DNA of 64,000 bases from Erinaceus europaeus (GCF_950295315.1 NC_080164.1:109760447-109824446), one strand, 5' to 3'; shown: positions 9,181 through 21,345, numbered from the stretch's first letter. Numbers and translations: made by a program. The notes: a model not told the origin generated them from the letters alone.

Positions 9181-11032
9181 GTTCATTGGCTTTCAAAAAT
9201 TCTACGTGATAACTGGGAACAGGTCCTAGCCAAAGCCCCAGCACTCTACTTGCTCCAGGTCATATGCAAGAGAAGGGCAAATTCTAACAGTCTACCAAGA
9301 CTTTGTGAGTCAGCGAAGAATCTGCATTTGTCACAGAAAGCCTAGATCTCCTTAATAAAATTTGAAAACATTTTTTCTTCCTTTAAGATCATTGATGGCA
9401 ATTCCAAGGATCAGGAAACATTTTTTTCACAGAAACAAACTGATACCACAAAAGCAATGACTTGTAATCACTGAGCTTATTAAGGATATAACTGGAATGA
9501 GGAATCAGTGTCCTGAGTTAGGTCAAATTCATTAAAATTTCCTGACTTTAGGAAGCACCTGATCCCCAGAATTTCTCCCATTAGAATCCTCTCTGGATCT
9601 AATACTAAGAAAGATGGAGTCTGGTAGTGACTGAATATTCAGGCTCTGTGCCTACAATCCATCTGTTTTAGATGTACAGTCACTGAGAAAAGGGAAAGAA
9701 GCTATTAGTCCCAAAGCCTTTAAGCTATCAACTCTTTCAGCATTGAGTAGATGCTAAGCCACTGGATTATGTCACTGCTGTAGTCCTGTTTATAACATTT
9801 TCATTAATGCATTGCTGTTTATAACATTTTCATTTTAGTCTTACAAAAAGGGGCATAAACAAATTTCAAGATATTATGGGACATATTAAACTGTAACAAC
9901 TAATAGAAAAATGTAAATCACAGTTACCTGAGGAATTTTATAGACTACAAATCTAATTCCTGCTTATAAAGTTGATGCCAGCAATTTATGTATGAAATAA
10001 TACAACCTAGATGTTGTGCCTTTAATTTAGCCTCTCTTGCAAGTGTTCATAGCACTTTAACTCCATCACATTACCTGAAGATATATATGCCCCTGGGACA
10101 TTTTAAAAGTATACAATCTCTTGCAGTCCTTCAAATGAATTTAGACTCCCAGAATTTATGTTCTTGTGTCGCTGACTGAGCCATAATCATGGCAACACTT
10201 GGCTAAAGTCAATGATGCTATTTGGCTTTGAACTTGGGTCTGTACTGTGTGTATGAACTGTATACATCTTACTCGGGTCAATATTCTATATTGAGACCTC
10301 AAACCTTTTAATCCTGACACCCTAAAAGTCATTCCTAATTCTATCTTTTCTCCTTTCCTGTTTGTTTGGAAATACAGTAAAATAAAGGCAAAGATTTTTT
10401 GTTCTTCTCTGATATCCAGAACGCAAAAAACATATATTGTGAAATGAAAACGTCTACAAGCCTAACAACACCATGCTGGTACTGAAATCACACCAACATA
10501 CCTCATTAAAATGACTGAAAGCCCTGAAGCAGTTCAAGGCTGTAGCGCAAAGTGCTAAATAGAGCCAGGCTTACTTCAAAAGTTCACAATTTGTATTTAG
10601 CACAGGAGTTTGTGGAACCTCTGCATCCCTTCCACTCTGAACTCACAGTTCATGCCATAGCATGCACAGAGGCCCCTGACATGGACCTTGGAGTAATCCC
10701 ATAGAAAAGGGAAGAGTGACAATACAGCGCTTCATTCCTATTGGTGGTGCTCATAATCACATGGCCCATGCCTTAACTTAATTTTTTTTTTTTTAAGGAC
10801 ATACTCTTTCTGAAGGGTGATGACATAACCTAGTAAGTAAGAATTATGTTTCTCACAAGGTTATGGGTCTGGGAATTGAAGCAGCCAACCTATATTTCCC
10901 TGGAATAGGAAACTTCCAGGTCATGGAACATGAAACCCCCATATCCACTTCTGAAAACACTGAGAACTAATTAGCACAGGGACTTGAAATGGACTTGCTT
11001 GAGAACACATAGTATAGACTTTCAAAGCTTTC
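9181..11032. other. Unique stretch of about 1.85 kb
   Basis: No interspersed repeat recognised. It holds a perfect 20-bp direct repeat (9786-9805 and 9815-9834) and a T run at 10783-10794. No frame with recognisable similarity. Confidence 0.45.
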
Positions 11033-11860
11033 AAATGCAGACAAAAGGCTAGTAACCAAAATATATAAAGAGCTCACCAAACTCAGCAACAAAAAAGCAA
11101 ATGACCCCATCCAAAAATGGGGAGATGATAAGAACAGAATATTCTCCATAGAAGAGATCCAAAAGGCCAACCAACAAATGAAAATATGCTCGAAGTCATT
11201 GATCGGCAAAGATATGCAAATAAAGACAACAGTGAAATACCACTTCACTCCTGTGAAAATGTCATACATCAGAAAATGTAGCGGCAACAAATGCTGGAGA
11301 GGTTGTGGGGACAAAGAACCCTTCTACACTACTGGTGGGAATGTAAATTGGTCCAGTCCCTGTGGAGAGCTCTCACAAGGCTAAAAATGGACCTACCCTA
11401 TGACCCTCCTAAGGAACCAAACACACCCATCCCAAAAGATTTGTGTACACCTATGTCCTTAGCAGCACAATGTGTAATAGCCAAAACCTGGAAGCAACCC
11501 AGGTGTCTAACAACAGATGGGTGGCTGAGCAAGTTGTGGTATATATACACAATGGAATACTGCTCAGCTATTAAAATGATGAATTCCCCTTCTTCACCTC
11601 ATTTGCACAGAGCTTTAAGGAATCCTGTGAAGTGAGATCAGCCAGAAAGAGAAGGGATAATCCCACTCATAGACAGAAGTTCAGAAATAAGAAAGACCAA
11701 GCAGAAATTGGACTGGATTTGGATTATCACTAAAGTGAAAGACTTTAGGGGTTTGGATGTAGACAGTTTGAAAGCATGAATAAGTAATAAAACAAACAAA
11801 CAAGGCAGGGTGGTGGTGGTGGGGGGACGAAAGGGCCACTAGGAGAAGTGGATTTGGGAC
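11033..11860 (+). pseudogene. L1 ORF2 C-terminal remnant with 3' UTR
   Basis: Plus-strand translation gives MKICSKSLIGKDMQIKTTVK, WWECKLVQSLW and KTWKQPRCLTTDGWLSKLWY, matching the C-terminal part of L1 ORF2p. The frame shifts between 11384 and 11291-11635. A segment present in the 3.1-3.6 kb L1 ('gcaattcccctcctgggg') is missing near 11405. The 3' UTR is recognisable to about 11860, with no clear A tail or TSD, so this is an old insertion. Confidence 0.85.
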
Positions 11861-13354
11861 CACAGCATCCCTGCCTCCATGTTGGGCAATACTTATTTTT
11901 CTTACTTTATGGCTTTTAGAGAAGCATTTTTCCTGGCACACGCAAGGTTGTGTGTGGGATGTTGTGGGCCAGGCACAGACAAATACTGAGATGCTGGATT
12001 TTTAGGGTCCAATGTAATGACAGAGGAAAGAAGCCAGGGAGTGGAGAAAAGGGGCCTCAGGAGATAAATGACAATTGGGGGGGGGATGCTTCTACAATAG
12101 ATTTCGCAGTCTTTAGGAAATATTTCTTCTAAGGCAAACACAAATAAAGGATAGTGACATTAACTGACCACCAGGAAATAAAATACAGATGTTCTAATAT
12201 TTGGGGGGAAGGGAGGCAAGGATCTCTGTTTAATTGCACATAGACTTTTTACTGTGTCTACTGCATGTCTTGCAAAGTTGTATGTGAGGAGCGAAGATGC
12301 ATCTTTCCTGTTCAAGTATCTCCCCCCTCCCCCTTTTAAATTATAGTAGAAGGTAAGGTAAAACATTCTGATTTAAAATCAGCTAGTCAAGTGAATTATT
12401 AACATTCAGATCGACGCTATTCAATCACAGGAGTGTGGGACTTGCTAGAAGCTTGGAATGCTTTGTACAGTGTGGGTAACTTGCATTCACGTTGCAAAGG
12501 CAGCATAAATTACCTCAAGTGTGGACGATTACCATAAAAAAAGATATTTCAGACTTGCAAAAACACACATTACTTCCATCTGGTAAATGGTAACTACTAA
12601 AATATTTATAAACATCACATCATAATTCTCATGTCACACATGGTAGCAGTATTCAATTTCTATGTCCCCAATTAAAAGCTGTTCTGTATTGTGTAAGACA
12701 CAGTCGCATAGTTGTGTATCTAACAGGAAAATGAATGATTTCCTTAATATCTCCACAGGGATTACTTTCTCGTCCTGCTGCTGGAATAGTGTAAACATAA
12801 TTCTGAAAGAGGTAAAACACCATGGCCTACTGGAGTTTGTTTATGTTTGTATTCAACAACACAATAGCACAAATTATGTCTAGATGGATTCAGCTCCATA
12901 ATTGCTGATCTCAATTTTTTACTTTACACATTCATTCTTCCAACTGAATAGTTGGAAACTGTAGAGCATATACAGATAGTGTTCGTAGGGATTAAATGCA
13001 GTTAAGCAATAGGCATAAAAGAAGCCACTTCTCATCTAAACACCTTAAATAAGGACTCTCACTTATATGCCTAAAACATAAATCATACATTGTTTACCCA
13101 CAGCGACCGGCTTATAGTTAATTATAGCAGAATGTGCACCTGAGAGGAACTACTCAGGTGATGAGAATTGCTAGGTTTTTGTCCAAATACAACTGCTTTT
13201 TTTTTTTTAACAGAATAAATCATCTGAAAAACACAGTCATGATTTAACAGTATACCAAGCCCTTCTATAATTAGGACTATAAAGGAGCAAGTTGTTGGTC
13301 ATTCCAGCTATGGAAAAGCCCATTTAAATTTTTTTCTTGAAATGTTCTACCCTG
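11861..13354. other. Unique stretch of about 1.5 kb
   Basis: Short homopolymers (G run near 12078, T run near 13199) but no repeat family and no coding signal. Confidence 0.45.
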
Positions 13355-13638
13355 AGTTTTTTGTTTGTTTGTTTTGTTTTTTTGCCTCCAGAGTTATCAC
13401 CGGGGCTTGGTGCCGGCGCTACAAATCCACTGCTTTTGGTGGCTATTTTTTCCATTTTATTGGATAGGACAGAGACAGATTGAAAGGGGAGGGGGAGGTA
13501 GAGAGGGAGAAAGAAAGACAGACACCTGCAGACTTGCTTTACCACTTGTGAAATGTTGCCCCTGCAAGTGGGGAACACGGAGCTCTAACTAGAGTCCTTG
13601 CTCAGTACTTAATGAAGTGCACCACTGCCCTGCTCCTG
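13355..13638 (-). repeat. SINE-A copy
   Basis: Complement of the 3' module ('ttgcctccagagttatcacc', 'ctacaaatccactgc'), 'acacctgcagacttgcttt', and a degraded head ending 'caccactgccctgctcctg'. Confidence 0.88.
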
Positions 13639-14034
13639 AGGCAATTATTCTTTTTTGCTTTTGCTGCTGCTTATTTATTCACACTGTGCATTAATCACAT
13701 TCTTTTTGCAATAGGTCTTGATTCAGATGATCCTTGTTTTCCTTGAGCAAGGTCTAGGCATAGCATGAGACTAAAATGATTCATATAATATTTCTAAAAT
13801 GCTATTGTTGAACTCTTTACTACCATTCACTCATGAATTCATAGTGACCAGTTACTTCAGAGACTTATAGAATGTGGGTTTGAATATTGTTTACATTTTT
13901 AATAATCTCAGTCTTTATTTAAAACATGCCAAAAATCCATAGCTATAATTAATCCACATGATTCAGGAAGTTAGGACTTTTTTCCTAGAAAGGAAAAGAG
14001 AGTGAATAGTTTAGTTTAGAAAGATGTATGTTAG
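13639..14034. other. Unique stretch, nothing recognised
   Basis: AT-rich, no repeat or gene signal seen. Confidence 0.45.
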
Positions 14035-14990
14035 GGGCTGGGTGGTGGCACATCTGGTTGAACATACAGGTTACAATGTGCAAGGATCTTGGTTCAAGGC
14101 CCTTGTCCCCACCGGCAAGGAGAAAGCAGGGCTGCAGCTGTCTCTCTGTCTCTCTGCCTCTCTCGCTCTCTATCACTCCCATTTCCTCTAGATTTCTGAC
14201 TGCCTCTATCCAATAAATAAGTAAATTACTTGCACTCGTATGGGTGGCCTCGCAGCAGAGTAAACCAGCTAATCTCCCATGTAGCGCTAGGGACTACACA
14301 AACAGCAAGAGACCAGGGGGTTATTCAGCTATGAACAAATCCAATTTATTATACAGAAGGCAGGGTTTAAATAGAAGAGGGGAACAAAGAACATTTTTCA
14401 CATGTGGCAATAATGATGGGTTTCTAAAGGTCAGAACCCTTATGGTGAAGGACCTAAGGAATGAAGAGAATTGATAGGGGTAGAGGAGAGTTCAAGGATG
14501 ATTAGTGGCTATTGGGTAGGAGAGTTAATTAACTGAAGGTAGTTAGAAAAGCATGTTAATTATACCAGCAAGGGAGAGGTAAACAGAGAAAAGCAGAATA
14601 TAGATATATGGAGTGGTGATCAAAGAACGAGGAAATGAGTGTGGGTCTTACTATTATTCTACTGACAGGGTAGGATTATGGAGTATAGTTTGTATGTGAT
14701 CAAAGATGGTGAACTTATAGTGAACTTTAAGCAGGCAAGCATTTGGTTTGTAACCAGGGAATGAGTTAAGTGTTAGGGGGTGTAGGCCTTTGTAATGCTT
14801 GGGAGACTGACAAGAGAAAACTGAGTCAAAAAAGCTTTTCCCTCAATTCTCGACCCCTGAAAGGGAGAGGCTGACAGGTGGGGTGTCTTTTCAGACCTCC
14901 ATCTTTATGATGGGAATTCCGCTATGCTCTTACCATGCTTTCACAATTATCCTACAGTAAATAAAGATAATTTTAAAAATATGAATTAAA
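14035..14990 (+). repeat. SINE-B copy interrupted by a solo LTR
   Basis: Head 'ggggctgggtggtggcacatctgg' through 'ctatccaataaataagtaaat' (14035-14226). The A/T tail resumes at 14957 ('gtaaataaagataatttt'). The split is caused by the LTR at 14227-14956. Confidence 0.85.
14227..14956 (-). mobile_element. Solo LTR, 730 bp, with 6-bp TSD
   Basis: Flanked by exact 'gtaaat' at 14221-14226 and 14957-14962. On the minus strand it begins TGTAGGATAATTGTGA and ends near GTGCAAGTA (expected terminal CA changed to TA). A TATA-like 'ctatttaaac' is followed by AATAAA (complement of 14345-14350). No internal retroviral genes remain, so it is a recombined solo LTR. The 6-bp duplication suggests a class II (ERVK-like) integrase. 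Confidence 0.85.
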
Positions 14991-15065
14991 AATTAAAATA
15001 AAAAATAAAGATGTGTGGCAGTTTTGACTTTGTTTAGCTTTCTCACTACCAAAAGAAACCAGGGA

Positions 15066-15414
15066 AAGGGGGGGTCAGGCAGTAGCGCAGTGGGTTGAGC
15101 ACACTTGGCACAGAGCGCAAGGACTGGCATGGGGATCCTGGTTCAAGCACTGGCTCCTCACCTGAAGGGGAGTGACTTCACAGGTGGCGAAGCAGGTCTG
15201 CAGGTGTCTGTCTTTCTCTCCCCCTCTGTCTTCCCCTCCTCTCTCCATTTCTCACTGTCCTATCGAACAGCAAACAACATAAACAATAACAATAATAACC
15301 ACAACAAGGCTACAACAACAGGGGAAATAAAAGGGGGAAAAAGTGGCCTCCAGGAACAGTGGATTCATGGTGCAGGCACTGAGCCCCAGCAATAACCCTG
15401 GAGGCAAAAAAAAA
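15066..15414 (+). repeat. SINE-A copy, long form, with TSD
   Basis: Full head ('gtcaggcagtagcgcagtggg') through the 3' module ('ggcctccaggaacagtgg', 'ataaccctggaggc') and A tail. TSD at 15052-15065 and 15415-15428 with one mismatch. Confidence 0.93.
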
Positions 15415-15439
15415 AAAGAAACAAGGGAGAGAAATACAA

Positions 15440-15545
15440 AGTTCAGTGCAATGGGAGTAAACAACAGCAAAACACAGTAGTTGGTACATGTATAACATTT
15501 CTCAGTTTTCCAAATAACACTCTAACCCCCCACCCTCCACCCCAG
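15440..15545 (-). repeat. L1 3' UTR fragment
   Basis: 'cagtagttggtacatgtataac', 'ctcagttttccaaataac' and 'ctctaaccccccac' match the complement of the L1 3' end at 3100-3200. Confidence 0.65.
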
Positions 15546-16083
15546 GTTATTTTTAACACAAGTAATTAGTTGATCCAATGGTGATTCTAGTATATTCTAG
15601 TATATTCTCAAAATATTTTATTTATCTCGTAATTAAAAACTATAAAGGTAAATCCATATTCACCTGAAATTTAAACTACCTTCATTAATCGGGCAACTAA
15701 TTTCTAAAAACATCAGGAGTTGGGTGCCCTAATGGTCAATTCCAAATCTTAGCTTCTCTACTCCTTATTGACTTGCTGAAGATTTTGCTAATGTAATTTT
15801 TCAGTGTTCCTTTTAAACTCTATTGAGATGTCTCTATAATCTATCTAATGTGCCTTGCTTTCTTTTAATGGAAACTATGGGTGTTGTAATTGCTTCAGTT
15901 TCCTCATTGATCTTGCCATTTGGATGTACAGAGAGAAAAAGAGTAGCCAATTTGAAGGACTCAGTAGAATCCATTAAAAAAATCATTGTCTACAGGAAAT
16001 AATGATTTGCAAGGAAGTTGTCAAATAGGTACAACTCATTTTTATAAACTATTCTTTGCCTTGTCCCCCTTCCCCTACATGGT
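15546..16083. other. Unique stretch
   Basis: A small direct duplication 'tctagtatat' lies at about 15586-15606. Nothing else recognised. Confidence 0.45.
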
Positions 16084-16093
16084 CTAAATTTCT

Positions 16094-16393
16094 TTTTCTT
16101 TCTTTTTCTTTTTCCTCCTAGGTTATCACTGGGGCTTGATGCTGGCACTACAAATCCACTGCTCCTGGAGGCCATTTTTACCATTTTATTAAATATGACA
16201 GAGAGAAATTGATAAATTGAGAGAGGAGGGAAACATAGAGAGGGAGTAAGAGAGAGACACCTGCAGATCTGTTCCACGACTTGTGAAATGTCCCTGTTGC
16301 AATTAGGGAGCAAGGACTCCAACCCAGATCCTTGTGTGGGTCCTTGTCCTTAGCACTATGTGTGCTTAACTGGCAGAGCCAGTACCCAGCCTC
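16094..16393 (-). repeat. SINE-A copy with 10-bp TSD
   Basis: Exact 'ctaaatttct' at 16084-16093 and 16394-16403. The complement of the SINE-A 3' module, body and head are all present. Confidence 0.92.
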
Positions 16394-16489
16394 CTAAATT
16401 TCTATTTGTCAAATTTAAAAATTTTAAATAAATGCTTCATTGAGCTAGAAGTGACACACAAACAGTTTTATAAATTTGTTATACAACCT

Positions 16490-16712
16490 GGGGCCAGGTG
16501 ATGGTAAACCTGATTAAGTGCACACATTACAGTGTGCAAGTACTCAGGTTCAAGCTTCTGGTCCCTACCTGCAGAGAGAAAGCTTCACAAGTGGTGAAAC
16601 AAAGGCACAAGGGTTGCAGGTATCTCTCTGTCTCTCTTCCTCTCTATCTCCCCTTCCCATCTCAGTTTCTCTCTGTCTCTATTCAATAATAAATAGAAAC
16701 AAATATTTTTAA
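16490..16712 (+). repeat. SINE-B copy
   Basis: 'ggggccaggtgatggtaaacc', 'ctcaggttcaagcttctgg', 'gaaagcttcacaagtggtg', CT block, 'ctattcaataataaat'. Confidence 0.85.
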
Positions 16713-17405
16713 AAGATCTATAACTTGATTCATTTAGAGATAAAAGTACAAGGCTAAACTGTTACAATATATAGCACAACAAGAAATTACTTGATTTTTT
16801 TCTTTTCAGATAAATTCATCAGTGTGTAAACATAATTAATAGATGAAATGTTTATTTCATTTCTATAAATAAATGATTCCCTAGTATAATTTCCATACAT
16901 CATGCCATTAATTGTCACCACTACATAAAGATGTGGTAGGTTACAATTATGTTCAGTGGTAAGGTTTGTGACTGTAAACTTTTTAAGTCATGAAGTTAGT
17001 TGCTTTAGAATCCACTGTTTGAACCTAGGTTTCCCTGACTTCAGAATTAAAGTATTCATTTTATATCACTGCTGAATTTCCTCACACTTGGGTCATCCAG
17101 CATTTTTCATGAGGAACACATTACATTTCCAATCACCTTATCATTTTGTATATCTCAAACCAGTCAGTGGTATGATGGCATAAAATCAATGGCTTTTTGC
17201 TTGGTGGCAATAGAAGAATTGCAAAACTACAGTTTCCAGGGACCTCTGGGAGGCTTATGAGCTGAGGCAATGACGCCCACCTTTACCTGCCCCAATCATA
17301 ACTCACTGCCAAATTTGGGTAGGCCAATCACAGACAATGGAGGGTGGGAGCTTCCAATGGCATTGAAGTAGCAAGTCCACCATGCTCTACACTTTTCCAC
17401 TATTC
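16713..17405. other. Unique stretch
   Basis: No interspersed repeat or coding signal seen. Confidence 0.45.
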
Positions 17406-17480
17406 TCTCTCTCCCTCTCCCTCTCCCTCTCCCTCTCCCTCTCCCTCTCCCTCTCCCTCTCCCTCTCTCTCTCCCCCCTC
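17406..17480 (+). repeat. (CCCTCT)n hexanucleotide array
   Basis: Nine CCC runs spaced exactly 6 nt apart between 17413 and 17463, flanked by CT runs. The minus strand is (GGGAGA)n, a canonical G-quadruplex pattern. Confidence 0.95.
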
Positions 17481-17512
17481 CCCCGTGACCACATGTCTTA
17501 AGAGCACTAGGC

Positions 17513-17815
17513 TCTGGGAGTCAGGCAGTAGCACAGCGAGTTAAGCACACATGGCACAAAGCGCAAGGACCGGCATAAAGATCCTGGTTCGAGCCCCCAG
17601 CTCCCCACCTGCTGGGTAGTCACTTCAGAAGCAGTGAAGCAGGTCTGCAGGTGTCTATCTTTTCTCTCCCTCTCTCTGTCTTCCCCTCCTCTCTCCATTA
17701 CTCTCTGTCCTATCTAACAATGACGACATCAATAACAACAATAATAACTACAACAACAATAACGACAAGGACAACAAAAGAGAAAATAAATAAATATAAA
17801 ACCTTTTTTTAACAA
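17513..17815 (+). repeat. SINE-A copy with 13-bp TSD
   Basis: Intact-looking B box 'ggttcgagccc', 'gtagcacagcgagttaagcac' head and CAA tail. TSD aagagcactaggc (17500-17512) and aagagctctaggc (17816-17828), one mismatch. Confidence 0.94.
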
Positions 17816-18078
17816 AAGAGCTCTAGGCCCCATTATACGGTGTCTGCTGAGTTATATTCTCTTCATCCCTTTAAAATCTTTCTGCTTTGTAAAAAGGCCC
17901 CAATGAAAGGTCCTAAATAAGTCAAGAGCTTCTGCTTCACCTCCTTTTGTAACTATTGCTAAATAACTCCCTAACCCAATACCTGTGAAAAGTCTAATAT
18001 CTTTCCTTTTCTTGTCCACTCCATACTTCTATTGGCAAAATCTAATAAACTTATTCTCCCCATTCACCTTTAACTTAC

Positions 18079-18249
18079 CATTTTTTTTTTTAGATGGAGA
18101 CAGAAATTGAGAGGGGTGAGGGAAACAGAGATACCTGCAACCCTGCTTCATCACCTGTGAAACTTTCCCTCTGCAGGTGGGGTTTGGGGGCTCGAACCTA
18201 GACCCTTGCAACTATAATGTAATTGCTTAGCCAAATGTGCCTGACCCCT
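18079..18249 (-). repeat. SINE-B copy
   Basis: T run (tail complement), 'gagacagaaattgagagggg', 'acctgcaaccctgcttcatcacc', 'ggggctcgaacctag' B box complement, head to about 18249. Confidence 0.85.
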
Positions 18250-18562
18250 CTTCTAACTTGTTCTCACTGGCCTATCTGTGCCCTACCACCAAAACCAGCC
18301 AAAATGTTTCAGTCAGCAATTAGAAGAATATTTCTTAAGTAGTCTACAAAAACCTGGTCACTTTCTAAATAGTAATGGTGATGATAATCATTCAGCATTC
18401 TTGAGTTATTTGATTAGATGTCCATTGTTTTATGGTGAATTAAAAATTAAACATAACATGATGTTCACTGTACCAGCTTTGCTCTTACCATTACATGAAA
18501 ACCAAGTTAGATTTTATTGTAGATAAAAATCTTCAAGCATTTCTACAAAGTAACAGAATTTT

Positions 18563-18665
18563 AAAAAATATTTTATTTAGTTTATTTTAATGACAATATA
18601 TAGAGGGAAAGATATATATGTATATATATATATATAGAGAGAGAGAGAAAGAGTATATATAGTGG

Positions 18666-18697
<32 letters not shown>

Positions 18698-18836
18698 AAT
18701 AGATAGAGAGAGAGAGAGAGAGGGAGAGAGAGAGACCAGAATACTGCTCAGTTCTGGCTTATAGTGGGGTTGGGGATTAAACCTGGGACCTCAGAGCCTC
18801 AGGTTTGCATAACCATTATGCTGCCTCCCTATCCCT
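18563..18836 (-). repeat. SINE-C copy with expanded microsatellites and 15-bp TSD
   Basis: Exact 'aagtaacagaatttt' at 18548-18562 and 18837-18851. Inside, TA, GATA and GA runs (about 18606-18735) expanded from the CT-rich body, followed by 'gctcagttctggcttat' and 'gcataaccattatgctgcc'. Confidence 0.93.
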
Positions 18837-18851
18837 AAGTAACAGAATTTT

Positions 18852-19354
18852 TAAAACAAGATCTCTCCTTTCTCTCCCTGTATCTCTGGAGATCAGAGTT
18901 GAAATGTCAGGCAGTTTGGCATTAGAGCTCCTGTCCTTTCAGTGACACTGGAGAGAATGACACCTTAATCATCCTACTGCTTCCCAAGCAGGACCAAGAT
19001 TGCCATAAATTGTTCTCTAAAAGGAGGGTCAGGTGTGTGCTGTATGATATTTTCTGTAACTACACAGTGAGTGGCTACAGTCTATAGGTACTTTTAGTTG
19101 AACAGCCTGGTTCTTCAACATGAAAGAGATTACAGAACAGAGTAGAAAAAGGACTTGTGTTCCATTTTAAGTGAGTAAAATTATAAAAAGTACAAATTAA
19201 GAGGAAAAGTTTTAGCAAGTTCAAGGCACTGTCCAGGACCTGTCCAGAGGAAGTCTGTGCCGTGAACACCCACTCATTATGGCTGATACAAGATTGGTTT
19301 GTTTCCAAGTTTATTGCTGAAACTAGTGTCTGCAGGACTCAGCTATACCTGGTG
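18852..19354. other. Unique stretch
   Basis: No repeat or gene recognised. A 77-codon minus frame at 19075-19308 shows no known similarity. Confidence 0.45.
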
Positions 19355-19830
19355 GTCATTTTTATTTTGTTCCTTTAGACAGAGGATGAGAGACAGGGAG
19401 ATTGAAAGGGCAGAGAAACAGAAAGAAGAAGAGACACTGAAACCATAATCTTATTTTTTAATATTTATTTATTTATTTTCCCTTTTGTTGCCCTTTGTGT
19501 TGTTATTGTAGTTATTGTTGTTATTGATGTTGTCATTGTTAGGACAGAGAGAAATGGAGAGAGGAGGGGAAGACAGAGAGGGGCAGAGAAAGATAGACAC
19601 CTGCAGACCTGCTTCATCGCCTGTGAAGCAACTCCCCTGCAGGTGGGGAGCCGAGGGCTCCAACCGGGATCCTTAAGCTGGTCCTTGCACTTCGTGCCAC
19701 ATGCACTTAACCCGCTAAGCTATTGCCCCACACCCTGAAACCATATTCTATCACTCATGAATCTTCCACCCTCCTGGCACTCCCATGTGATAACCTGGGG
19801 TTTAAAACCAGGACCTGGAACATGATGATG
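19355..19830 (-). repeat. Older SINE interrupted by a SINE-A
   Basis: Left part to 19447 ('ggtggtcatttttattttg', 'gacagggagattgaaaggg') and right part from 19746 ('acctggggtttaaaaccagg') belong to one minus-strand SINE, split by the insertion at 19448-19734. Confidence 0.65.
19448..19734 (-). repeat. SINE-A copy nested in an older SINE
   Basis: Exact TSD 'ctgaaaccata' at 19437-19447 and 19735-19745. Complement of the CAA tail, CT block, 'ggctccaaccgggatcc' B box and head ending 'cttaacccgctaagctattgcc'. Confidence 0.95.
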
Positions 19831-19867
19831 TATATGTTTTACTGAGGGAGATACATTGTGGCAATAT

Positions 19868-20072
19868 TCTTTAAACTTTATTTGTTTAATTTATTATTGT
19901 TTTTTATTGTCATCAGAGTTATTGCTGGGGTTTGGTACCAGAACTACAAATTCACTATTGTAATTTTTTTCCTCTTTTATTTTTTCCTTTCTATTTTATT
20001 TGATAAGGCATAGGGAAATCGATGAACTGATGGGGGAGGGAAGTGGAAACAGAGGAGGAGGAGGAGGAGGAG

Positions 20073-20131
<59 letters not shown>

Positions 20132-20252
20132 CCTGCAGCACCGCTCTGCTGCTCCTGAAGCTTTCCGCTGCACGTGGAGACCAGGACTTAAACCCAGGTC
20201 CTTGTATATGGTACAAACCCCTGCTTCACTGATAGACCCCTTATCCAGGGCA
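19868..20252 (-). repeat. SINE-A/B copy with expanded GGA and GA runs
   Basis: 'agagttattgctggggtttgg', '(gga)n' at about 20054-20077, '(ga)n' at about 20077-20129, then 'tacctgcagcaccgctctgc' and 'cttaaacccaggtcc'. The repeats make long Glu/Arg or Ser/Leu frames that are not genes. Confidence 0.8.
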
Positions 20253-20344
20253 GAAAATATTTTTCAAATGAGAATTAAAAGAAGTTTTTATTTAGTTGTG
20301 ACTGCTGAATTTCTCAGAAGCCTATGTTAAAACAAGAATTACTC

Positions 20345-20611
20345 GGGAGAGAGGTGATGGCGCAGTGGGTTAAGTGCAAGTGGCGCAAAGTTCAAGGACC
20401 GGCATAAGGATCCGTGTGTAAGCCCCAGGCTCCCCACCTGCAGGGGAGTCACTTCACAGGCGGTGAAGCAGGTCTGCAGGTATCTCTCTTTCTCTCCCCC
20501 ACTCTGTCTTCCCCTCCTCTCTCCATTTCTCTCTGTCCTATCCAACAACATCAATAACTACAACAATAAAACAAGGGCAACAAAAGGGAATAAATAAGTA
20601 TTTTAAAAAAT
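20345..20611 (+). repeat. SINE-A copy with short TSD
   Basis: 'gatggcgcagtgggttaagtgc' head, CT block, CAA tail. Flanked by 'aattactc' at 20337-20344 and 20612-20619. Confidence 0.9.
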
Positions 20612-20619
20612 AATTACTC

Positions 20620-21345
20620 ATAACACTATTCAAACTATCTGGAAGACAATGAGAACAGAAAGCAGAAAGTTAGAATGATGGATGAGTGTCATCAGTTGGC
20701 TGGTACAGCTCAGACACATTAGTCAAATGTCAGAGTACCTCTCATCAGTTTATTCAAAACAGAAATATTTCAGCAAGACAAAAGAAGAAGTGTTTTTTGA
20801 ACTAGAAAAGCTATGTAAATCTCAGCCTTTAATTCACTGCATATCTTGGGAAATAATTTACTTTTTAGCCTCAGCTTTCAGATCTTAGAAGGAACTTAAG
20901 AATTCTCTTAGGAGATTCCATTAAGAAATCAGTGTTTTTAACAATGCCAGGGATGTTCTCGGTACTTGTTCAGAATGGGTTTGTTTTTCTTTCAGTACTT
21001 TTTTTTTGGAGGGGGACCCCTATTAGTGTTGCTTATCTACTTAATAGCAACACAAAGTGAGGGAGGAAAAAATAAGGTGAAACTTCATCAATTAAGAGTT
21101 AATTGAGATGAGAAGGTTATCATTCTTAAGTAGTTAAAATTCTGAAATGCAAGATATTCATAAACAAATATTAACTTATTCACTTGAGGGAAGTAGCACA
21201 GACTAATTATGAAACAAATTCTGTTAAGTGATAGCTTGACAGACCTACTTTAGTGACCAGACAAGAGACACATAATTAATACAGTGCAATATATGCCTTC
21301 CTGGGCAGAATGCAAACCTGAAATATGTTAAAGCTTTTTTAATGA
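20620..21345. other. Unique stretch
   Basis: No repeat family recognised apart from a T run near 21000. No coding signal. Confidence 0.45.

Noticed and set aside
17406..17480. Possible CRISPR-like or telomeric periodic array
   Set aside because: Uniform hexamer without spacers, not TTAGGG. A simple microsatellite.
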